From positions 248,001 to 312,000 of the forward strand of contig SRSI01000027.1 in assembly GCA_005656395.1 (NCBI GenBank): a stretch of 64,000 nucleotides of DNA, written 5' to 3'. Numbering within the stretch: position 1 is the stretch's first letter; every line of letters begins with the position of its first letter. Below are positions 56,984 through 64,000 of this stretch, piece after piece. The notes beneath the pieces are model-generated. The model was not told where the DNA came from. It was given only the letters and a program-made list of their open reading frames with translations, and made no database searches. A program made the translations under genes and the position numbers. The DNA is from Strongyloides papillosus (taxonomy: Eukaryota; Nematoda; Chromadorea; Rhabditida; Strongyloididae).

Positions 56984-58936
56984 ATGGAAGAAAAATCAGA
57001 TGCGCTAATGAAGATGAGTAAGGCCGAGTTATCATCGTTGCTATCATCTACTCTCTCAACCCAACCCAAAGTTAAGTCTCTGTTCGCTGGTCAAATGGAT
57101 TTCGACTTGTTTCTGTTATCGAACCACCATTTTTTCTGTAACCTCCCTCATTTGAAGGTCGAGAGTGAAAAAGTTGGCAAATTGATTCAAACTTTGTCGG
57201 ATGATGTCGTGAAAGAACTCGCTGAATTTTTTGGTATTAAATTCATGTCTTCAACTTCCTATGATTCTGTGATCGAATATTTGCAAGGGCGTTATAACAA
57301 AAAAGAATCTCGTTTTTCTGTTATATCTAGATTGTCGGATACTTCAAAGAAGCAAGACACGTTATTCGACTGGTTTTCCCGCTTACGTTCGATGAATCAT
57401 CAGTTCAAGGCAAAATTTGGTACCGAATTGTGTGATCTTGTAATTATCAAAGACGTCATCTCTCAGCTCCATGAACCATTGAAGATTGAATCTATTAAGT
57501 ATGTTGAGTCCACTTCGCTTAAGGAACTTAATCTCACAAATTTTTTATCTTATGTAGAAACTCTTCAATTAGCAAGTTCTATAGACCAAATTGATGCATT
57601 TAAAGTTGTCAGAAAAAAGCGTCAAAGAAAGAACCCACGTTATCGTAAAAGATCTTACGGTACAAAGCAGAAAGATGTTGATGCTATCTATTTTGATTCA
57701 GTCGATTTCTTGTCAACATGCTCGAAATTTATTACTGTAAATCTTTCTTCTAAGGTTTCATGTAATATGAAAGTTGATACAGGTGCTGATGATTCTGTTA
57801 TACCTTTTTCTTTTTACAAAAAGAATCTCTCGAATGTGCCGCTTCAAAAAACTTCAAAAATCTGCACTTCAGCTACCAATGCTTCTATTAAAGTATATGG
57901 TTTTTTCAATTTTTCATTTGACAATGTTTCTTATCCTTGTTATGTTGCTGATGTTGCAAGACCGCTTTTAGGAGGTAATGCGGCTTGGATGGCTGTTCAA
58001 TTGCTTTTATCTTCAAGGGTGGACGAAATCAAGCACGGTCCTAATCTTCGTTCAAATATCAAGCAGAAATTCCCAAATTTATTTAATCTTTCAGGAAAAC
58101 AAACTGGTGCTCATGATTATGTTGTTGATGATGATATACTCAATCATCCTCCAATTTTTATCCCACCTCCCCAATTAACACCAATGATGCTGAATGTTGA
58201 GACAGCAAACGACAGTATTGAATATGTTAGTCCACCTCCATTGTTGTCGACAGAAAATGTTGAGATTGCATCACAAAATTCTAAAGTCAGTATATATGAA
58301 CCAAATAATTCAATAAACTGTAGAGAACAAATGCCTCATAGCAGTAGAATGATGATGAATAGTATATCGCAACAACCTCAACAAGAAATGATACCTCAAA
58401 ATACAATCCCGGAAGATATACAAATGAATAATTTGAATATTTCGACACCATCAATGATTTCTAGTCATATCGAAAATAGTCAAAATGTTGATGATATATG
58501 TACAATTTTAGGTGTCTGTGCTCTTTATGCTAATGCTATTCCAAATTTGATGAATTTTATTCTTTTACTTTCTCCGCTGTGTCGTAAGTATGCAAAATTT
58601 GAATGGAACTCAAAATTAGAATCACTTTTTCAAAAATTTAAGGCTAGCATACTATCATTATCACATAGCTATTTTTTTAAGAAAGATCGACCAACCTATT
58701 TATCATGTGATGCTTCAAGTATTGCAATTGGAGGTGTGCTAGACCAACAAGTTAATATTGGTGGAAAGTCAATCCGTGTTCCAGTTTTATTTTTTAGTAA
58801 AGCTCTTTCTCAGTTACAAATCAATTATTCTCAAACTGAAAAAGAACTTCTCGCACTGATCACTGGATTTCAAAAATTTAAATATTATATCATGGCTATA
58901 ATAACTCGTCATGTTAATGAAATAATTAATAGTTAA
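56984..58936 (+). CDS. Gag-protease-(insert)-partial RNase H protein
   Basis: 650 codons, uninterrupted. Residues 1-205: Ty3-type Gag without a zinc knuckle; a basic stretch (KKRQRKNPRYRKRSYGTKQK, about 211-230) may replace it in RNA binding. Aspartic protease at about 248-345 with DTGADD 265-270. Residues 355-383 (NIKQKFPNLFNLSGKQTGAH) are the normal lead-in to reverse transcriptase, but the RT is absent. Residues 386-505 are a 120-residue Pro/Ser/Asn/Met-rich segment (PPIFIPPPQLTPMM; SRMMMNSISQQPQQEM). From 506 the normal end of RT and start of RNase H follow (ILGVCALYANAIPNLM, YLSCDASSIAIGGVL, NYSQTEKELLALITGFQKFK), stopping before the rest of RNase H and integrase. Likely a structural protein used in trans-mobilisation. 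Confidence 0.88.
   Translation: MEEKSDALMKMSKAELSSLLSSTLSTQPKVKSLFAGQMDFDLFLLSNHHFFCNLPHLKVESEKVGKLIQTLSDDVVKELAEFFGIKFMSSTSYDSVIEYLQGRYNKKESRFSVISRLSDTSKKQDTLFDWFSRLRSMNHQFKAKFGTELCDLVIIKDVISQLHEPLKIESIKYVESTSLKELNLTNFLSYVETLQLASSIDQIDAFKVVRKKRQRKNPRYRKRSYGTKQKDVDAIYFDSVDFLSTCSKFITVNLSSKVSCNMKVDTGADDSVIPFSFYKKNLSNVPLQKTSKICTSATNASIKVYGFFNFSFDNVSYPCYVADVARPLLGGNAAWMAVQLLLSSRVDEIKHGPNLRSNIKQKFPNLFNLSGKQTGAHDYVVDDDILNHPPIFIPPPQLTPMMLNVETANDSIEYVSPPPLLSTENVEIASQNSKVSIYEPNNSINCREQMPHSSRMMMNSISQQPQQEMIPQNTIPEDIQMNNLNISTPSMISSHIENSQNVDDICTILGVCALYANAIPNLMNFILLLSPLCRKYAKFEWNSKLESLFQKFKASILSLSHSYFFKKDRPTYLSCDASSIAIGGVLDQQVNIGGKSIRVPVLFFSKALSQLQINYSQTEKELLALITGFQKFKYYIMAIITRHVNEIINS
58139..58498 (+). 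other. In-frame 360-bp segment where RT should be
   Basis: Bounded by a 10-bp direct repeat TGATGATATA at 58129-58138 and 58489-58498, exactly 360 bp (120 codons) apart, so the frame is kept. Its composition (CCACCTCC, CAACAACCTCAACAAG) differs from the flanking retroelement and resembles a low-complexity region of a nuclear host protein. A captured sequence joined by template switching at the short homology is my reading. Confidence 0.55.
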
Positions 58937-59006
58937 ATTTTACTTTATTTTATTTACATATTTGTCACTTTATGATTTTGTACCCAAAATCCTTTTTGAG
59001 GGGGAC

Positions 59007-59088
59007 TGTCCCGAAGGGAACCCCTGTTCTTATACTGTTGGTATTTTAATATTAAATAAAATTAAATCAGACTTAAAACTTTCTGACA
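59007..59088 (+). repeat. 3' LTR (82 bp)
   Basis: Identical to the 5' LTR. Preceded by the purine tract GAGGGGGAC at 58998-59006. Confidence 0.9.
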
Positions 59089-59093
59089 GTCAC

Positions 59094-60809
59094 TAATTTT
59101 GTAGTAGGTGGGGATATTTTCGCTATTTTAACTGACACGTTTTCTGCCATTCCTACAATAACTTGCTCTTCCATTTATTGCCACTAATGCAGCCACCATA
59201 CAGATCTTTCTTTCATCTTTGATACAAATAGATACCAATTCACAATACATCATGGCTTTTGAAATAAAAGTAGTTATTTTGGACAGTTAATCTTACTGCT
59301 AACTGCCTTCATTTTGTTTTCTGGCATGACAGCTCTGGCAGAAGACCTTGTCAATGAATGATGGAACTTAAGATAATTTGTACTTCTTTTGGTATCATAG
59401 TCTAGTTGAAAAGCAGTCAAAATATCCATTTCTTACTGACACAAAAAACGTAAACTATGGATTGTTAACACTCATCCTGCCTCTTGTTAACACTTCTAAA
59501 TTTCCATTGTTTTTCTGTTAATGGTATGCGATCGGCCAGTTAACTGCATGCACCTAATAACTACTTTACCCCAACACCGGGAAGCTGGGTTAATAATATT
59601 TGAGAATCGGTATAAAAAGCTACATATAGTTGAATATAAACTATCCAAAATCTCTTTATTTTCCCAAAGCTAAATCGCACCAAAAAACAGATGTATAAAA
59701 AGAAAGAAAAAGATGACAAAAACATTTTTTGCAATAATATAATAAACACGTCATCTTTCTAATTTCTAAGTTTTAGAAGGCACACCTCACATTCATCGTC
59801 TGGACTTCTAGGGAATACGTAAAATTAAAAGGGAGATATTGTTATTAACAGTAAGAGTTTATAATAACTTTGTTGTATTGTTTATGTTTTATAGGGAATA
59901 TAACTCCACTCTCAATTTATTGTTAATAAATTTTAACTGTAATAAATAATATAAAATATTGAAAAATTATTTTTTTAAGAAGTTTCAATAATAAAAGATA
60001 TTACAGTTTTTAAAGACTTTTATATCTACTCACTAACGTATGTATGCAACGGCAAACGCTTTCTTAACTATATTTGACCCTCTAGATTTTAGAATTTGAT
60101 TCTGAAAATTTGCATGTATATAGATTCCAACACGCTCGACCGGAATCTAAAATAAAAATTCCCAAAATGTTTCTCCATCATAGAGAAAAATGAAGCCAAA
60201 GTGCCAAAAATGATGCAAATTTTGGATTAATGGACGTGCCGCATTTTAACAAAATATATTATACACACTAATTACTCAGTAAATGGACGCGCCGTGTTTT
60301 AACAAAATATATCAGACAAATTAGTATGTGTGTTTAAAAATTTGATCTTGACCAACCTAACTAAAGTAAGAAGTGCCAAACCGAGGTTAAATAAAATATT
60401 TACTAACGAATAGTCGGTTTCATCGTGCGCTGTGCGGCATCCAAGCTCCAATGAAGTACTTCATGAGACTTCAGACTTCACGATGAATGTTCTGAAGTTA
60501 ATTTTTAGAGGATTTTCTTTGGGAAATTGAAATTAAGATGAATCTAAGAGTTAAGGTTTCTGTGGCATTTTTTTTTACTTTAGAGTTATGGGTCGCATTT
60601 TTTTCTTATATAAATCTACTTTTTTTAAAATATGAGATGTCGAAAATTTTTTTTAAAAATAGAAATTTACTTAAGAGATTTAGAAATTATTAAATAACAT
60701 AATTGAAAAGATGCACCTTTAAACAACTAATTTAGCAATTTATATTATTGACATTGATAATTACAAAGTTTTTAGATTATTACACTTATTTGTAACGAAA
60801 AATAATGAA
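59094..60809. other. Non-coding region with a short direct repeat
   Basis: Less AT-rich than the deserts but without a supportable gene. The 62-codon minus-strand ORF at 59561 is low-complexity. A 31-bp unit AATGGACGYGCCGYRTTTTA plus ACAAAATATAT occurs twice, at 60229-60259 and 60282-60312. A GC-rich palindromic patch (TGAAGTACTTCA) lies near 60452. Origin unknown; possibly old transposon DNA. Confidence 0.4.
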
Positions 60810-61886
60810 AATAAATAACCACATCAAAAACCTAGGTTTTTGTATTCTAAAGACTTTTATATCTTAATATATTATACGCGCACTTAAATGAAAAAAATAA
60901 ATTTTGCGAACTTTAAAGAATGAAAATAAATTTTGCGTACTAAAAAGGATGAAAATAAATTTTGATTCCTATAATATCACTCATCTGTATAAAAGTAGCG
61001 TCGTCTAGTAATTTAGATTATATCGATGACTACTAGAAAATTATAAATACATATAATATAATATTCCATGTAATTGGAAATGCAAATGTAAAATCAACTT
61101 AATCATTAATTTACCAATAGAAATTAAATATTACATGAAATTATATATCATAAGAAACGTGTACGATATCCTTTTAATGCTAATAATGATAAAAATATTG
61201 TTTGATTACTCTATTTTATTAAAATAGAACATTCTCATTGTTGTTGCAAATATATTAAAATCCACTCTCTACTCCAACAATAGAACACATATTCGGCATC
61301 CTTAAAAAAATAATAATTACACAACTTTGATTTAATAAAACTTTTATGTAAACATATACTATGATATATTCTATGTAATCAGAAACCAAACTGTTAAATG
61401 TAAATTCTACTTATCAGTGATTTTTTGCAAATGAAAATAAGTAATACATGAAATTATATATCATAATAAATTTTCACAATATCCATTTACTGCTAATAAG
61501 GATAAAATTGTTGTTTAATTATTATATTTTATTAACATAATACACTCTTAATATTGTTACAAATATATTAAAATTCGTTTTCTTTTCCAACAATAGAAAA
61601 CATAATCGTTACCATTAAGAAAAACTAAAAAATCAAATGAAAATTGCACAGGTTCGATTTAATAATAAACGATAATAATCTAAGTCACTAGACGACGCTA
61701 CTTTTATACAGATGAGTGATATTATAGGAATCAAAATTTATTTTCATCCTTTTTAGTACGCAAAATTTATTTTCATTCTTTAAAGTTCGCAAAATTTATT
61801 TTTTTCATTTAAGTGCGCGTATAATATATTAAGATATAAAAGTCTTTAGAATACAAAAACCTAGGTTTTTGATGTGGTTATTTATT
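60810..61886. repeat. Foldback element, 212-bp arms, with internal direct repeats
   Basis: Arm 60810-61021 is the reverse complement of 61675-61886. I find the outer 200 or so bases identical and two mismatches near the inner end. Each arm holds three short copies of GATGAAAATAAATTTTGNG. The 650-bp centre contains two diverged direct copies of a unit of about 300 bp (about 61040-61325 and 61365-61645; shared ACATGAAATTATATATCATA and TTGTTGCAAATATATTAAAA-like parts). There is no ORF. Foldback-type transposon or a piece of a larger palindromic element. Confidence 0.85.
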
Positions 61887-62231
61887 AGGACGATATGTAA
61901 ACAATAAGTGATATTATGCTAATTAACATGTGTAAGTAATTACAATAGTGAATGATGTGCAGGTAATTTGATCAAGTTGGGAGGAAGGAGTAACCAAAAT
62001 TAATTGAAGAACGTATCAAACAGAATTTATTAATAAATTTGTTCATTATTTTTAATAAGTGTTCGTGTTTTAATTTTTTCCATATATAATTTTATTGTTG
62101 TAGGGTATTTGTTGGATAAGACGCCAGCAATAATAATTTTACAATAAAATATTATTTTCTCGATCTGGTTCGTGGGTTCAGATATAGAAGTCGAGTAGGT
62201 ATTATTTTCTGGAACCGAAAGACTGTACTAT
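61887..62231 (+). other. Leader or partial LTR of the last retrotransposon
   Basis: Precedes the gag-like ORFs. TGTAAGTAATTACAATAGTG (about 61932) could be an LTR start, and TGGTTCGTGGGTTCAG (62165-62180) could be a primer site, which would make 61932-62164 the 5' LTR. The 3' LTR is outside the window, so the borders cannot be proved. Confidence 0.35.
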
Positions 62232-62807
62232 ATGAGCAAGGAGATACTGTTTTTGGAACATAAAGCTATTCTTTCGTGTGATACATCAGGAATCTTGGTG
62301 GAAGACATTGAGCTACGGGAGGTAGTTGACAATATAAGCGATATTGAGAAGCTGTCTGATAAGAAGAAAAGGTGTATTGCAGAGGAGATTCTGGAAAAGA
62401 AGGTGAAGGAGCTTAAGTTAGACAGTTCACCAGTTGAGAAAATAGAATTGAACGACAAGGAAAAGGAATCTCTTGTCATGATTGAGGATTCTTCTAGCGA
62501 TATTGAAGAACCTTTTGGTGAGGAAAAGAGATCGCTTCTTCGTACAGAAGGATCAGTTGCTGAAATCAAAGAATCGTTGTTGCAGGTTAAGGAAGTGTTA
62601 TTAAGTAGAAGGAACTTACTTATGAAGGAAAGTAATCGTTTATTGAGGGAAAAAAACTTACCGTTAAAGAGAAAAAGAAGTTTGCTTCGGTTAAAGAAGA
62701 GGAGAAAGAATCTTCCGAAAGTTGACGAGGAAGAGAAGGTGCAGAAGAGTTTCTGCAAGTTAAAAATAGAGACAAATATCGTAACTAGAAAGAAAAAAAA
62801 AACATGA
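62232..62807 (+). CDS. Charged N-terminal ORF of an LTR retrotransposon
   Basis: 191 codons, highly charged and probably coiled-coil: an acidic first half (LREVVDNISDIEKL, SSSDIEEPFGEE) and a strongly basic end (LKRKRSLLRLKKRRKNLPK). Its stop overlaps the ATG of the next ORF (ATGA), and a run of ten A lies just before (62793-62802). Likely the N-terminal part of Gag, joined to the next ORF by a -1 shift, or split from it by a homopolymer change. Confidence 0.6.
   Translation: MSKEILFLEHKAILSCDTSGILVEDIELREVVDNISDIEKLSDKKKRCIAEEILEKKVKELKLDSSPVEKIELNDKEKESLVMIEDSSSDIEEPFGEEKRSLLRTEGSVAEIKESLLQVKEVLLSRRNLLMKESNRLLREKNLPLKRKRSLLRLKKRRKNLPKVDEEEKVQKSFCKLKIETNIVTRKKKKT
62793..62806 (+). promoter_or_regulatory. 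Candidate -1 frameshift site
   Basis: Ten consecutive A followed by CATG. Zero-frame codons AAA AAA allow tandem -1 slippage (A AAA AAA type) into the gag frame, which is the -1 frame. A length change in the run during replication or assembly would give the same picture. Confidence 0.4.
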
Positions 62808-63574
62808 GTCTTTTGAAAGATATAACGAAGTACGATTGCATGAATGGTTCACCCATCAAGGAGCATTTAACGATCTTGAAGGAAACCTTCATCCTGGAAG
62901 ATATTGATGCTGATAGGAAGGAATGTTCATATTTGATGTTGACAGTTGATCAATCCTTGAGAGACTATATCCGTAGTCTATCAGACGAGTTGAAGTCAGA
63001 TTGGGTATTATTGACCGCGAATTTGGAAGAGAAGTATCCTGGTGAAATCAGTGTTGTTTCAACGAAAGGAAAACTGCGTAACATGAGGATCAATACTTCT
63101 TATCATGAGTTTAGAAATTGTGCTTTGGAGTTAGTGAAGACATACAGAGTTGCTAATCACAAGAGAGGAGATGATGAGATCTTGGAGAAGTTACAAGAGT
63201 TGTGTGCCCATTCAGCGCCGATCTGGAATATGCTGAACAAAGCTGAAAATAAGGACTTGATTCAAACGATTGCGAAAATTGAAGCTTATTTGGCTAGTGA
63301 ATCTAAGAGGAATTCGATCTTGAAAGGAAGTACTGTTGGTGCTGGTAAAGCTAGATGTTTCAACTGTAAAGAGGAAGGACATAAAGCTACACAATGTCAG
63401 AAGGCTGTCAAGTCTGAAGCCAACATTGAATGTTACAAGTGCAAGCAAAAAGGACATTATGCAAACAAGTACACGAATGAAGTTAAATTGGAGTCTAAAG
63501 TCAATGCCGTAGTTACTAAAAATGAATCTTCAGTTAAAATGAATTTATTGTACAGTGATGTTGTCGTTAATTAA
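62804..63574 (+). CDS. Gag with zinc knuckles, LTR retrotransposon
   Basis: 256 codons. A capsid-like first part (LTILKETFILEDID, LRDYIRSLSDELKSDWVLL) is followed by two CCHC zinc knuckles: C185-x2-C188-x4-H193-x4-C198 (CFNCKEEGHKATQC), intact, and C210-x2-C213-x4-H218-x4-Y223, whose last Cys is Tyr. It ends at an in-frame TAA; the same frame continues into the protease. Confidence 0.82.
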   Translation: MSLLKDITKYDCMNGSPIKEHLTILKETFILEDIDADRKECSYLMLTVDQSLRDYIRSLSDELKSDWVLLTANLEEKYPGEISVVSTKGKLRNMRINTSYHEFRNCALELVKTYRVANHKRGDDEILEKLQELCAHSAPIWNMLNKAENKDLIQTIAKIEAYLASESKRNSILKGSTVGAGKARCFNCKEEGHKATQCQKAVKSEANIECYKCKQKGHYANKYTNEVKLESKVNAVVTKNESSVKMNLLYSDVVVN

Positions 63575-64000
63575 GTTGTTGGTAACGTTAGTAATACATG
63601 TACATCAAATGATATTTTGATTAAGTGTAATATTGCGTATAATGACATTAACGTTTTAGCATTGGTAGACACAGGAAGTGAAATTAACATGATTACTCAT
63701 GATGCTGCAGTAAGATGTGGACTTGCATTGGAACCGACTAATTTCCATATTAGAGGAATAGGTGGTGTTGATTGTGTTAATGCTGTAACTTTAATCAAAT
63801 TGTTAGGTGAAGAGTTAGAAGTTTACGTTGGTAAGATTCCGGTTGCTGGTATTGATATTTTACTTGGTGTCAACGCAGTATTGAATTTAGGATTTCACAG
63901 GCTTTTTGGATTGTCGGAGAGAACTAAATTGACGTTTCCAGATGATGATCAACCTGTTTTGTTGAGTATTAGTGAAGTAATTGAGCATAGTCGTGAAACC
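63575..64000 (+). CDS. Start of Pol (protease), runs off the window
   Basis: In the same frame as Gag after one TAA at 63572-63574, open to the window end with no other stop: VVGNVSNTCTSNDILIKCN, then LALVDTGSEINMITHDAA with the aspartic protease DTGS (63668-63679), then IPVAGIDILLGVNAVL, the typical second half. Either the stop is read through to make Gag-Pro-Pol, or it is a nonsense mutation. Confidence 0.75.

Larger units (their letters stand above)
56849..59088 (+). mobile_element. Young RT-less LTR retrotransposon (2240 bp)
   Basis: Identical 82-bp LTRs (TGTCCCGAAGGG...CTTTCTGACA) at 56849-56930 and 59007-59088 with the canonical TG...CA; a perfect GTCAC target duplication at 56844-56848 and 59089-59093. 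TGGCGATCC follows the 5' LTR (primer-site position), and GAGGGGGAC precedes the 3' LTR (purine tract). One intact ORF lies between. There is no reverse transcriptase or integrase, so it must have moved with help from another element. Confidence 0.93.

Noticed and set aside
62228..62758. 176-codon minus-strand ORF rich in Ser/Phe
   Set aside because: Antisense of a Glu/Lys-rich coding region, which always gives such an ORF.
1..64000. CRISPR arrays, operons with ribosome binding sites, bacterial features
   Set aside because: The window is eukaryotic in all respects; repeats are transposon ends or tandem genes, not spaced short repeats.

Overview
The window is very AT-rich animal DNA with small genes, short introns of about 37-58 bp (GT...AG), secreted proteins in tandem families and many Tc1/mariner, piggyBac, hAT and LTR elements. 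This fits a nematode. A Strongyloididae-type genome is my best guess, from base composition, intron size and the families present; that is inference, not proof.

Left third (1-19.4 kb) is the host gene region. (a) Positions 1-5.6 kb hold a tandem array, on the minus strand, of three copies of a secreted Thr-rich-linker plus VWA-like protein, with a period of about 2.08 kb. The copy at 120-940 is broken by a one-base deletion just after its signal peptide. The copy at 4292 is a mosaic of the other two. (b) Positions 5.6-8.1 kb and 15.6-19.4 kb hold a plus-strand family of small secreted cystatin-like proteins: three intact genes (6844, 7651, 18208) and four relics. Two relics lie in a 1.2-kb segmental duplication. 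The intact proteins keep the cystatin fold signature and a C-x6-C pair but lack the inhibitory QxVxG loop. (c) Between these lie a two-exon 3-beta-hydroxysteroid dehydrogenase-like gene (8388-9513), a decayed RPA-interacting-protein-like gene (9850-10560), and a carboxylesterase joined to a VWA-like domain (11102-13583). The last has lost its nucleophile serine and carries an in-frame stop.

Middle (17-49 kb) is mostly mobile DNA in very AT-rich sequence. There is a 519-bp hAT MITE with an 8-bp target duplication, a TA-flanked element inserted into the tail of a cystatin relic (19431-20237), two dead mariners (21749-23032, 24557-26098), a TIR element (31288-32173), a TTAA-flanked piggyBac (34877-37073), and a nearly intact Ty3-type LTR retrotransposon with 237-bp LTRs (37188-42050). 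A two-exon gene for a secreted protein of unknown family (42719-43268) follows, then a Tc1-like remnant (43366-44008) and a dimeric palindromic mariner MITE (48147-49064).

Right part (49-64 kb) has a long AT desert and a decayed unknown secreted gene (about 55636-56740). Next is a very young 2240-bp LTR element (56849-59088) with identical 82-bp LTRs. Its single intact 650-codon ORF has Gag, protease and part of RNase H, but the reverse transcriptase is missing and a 360-bp in-frame segment lies at that point. A near-perfect 212-bp-arm foldback (60810-61886) comes next, and then the start of another LTR retrotransposon that runs off the window end. I consider the RT-less LTR element the most unusual object here, followed by the esterase-VWA fusion next to the VWA array.
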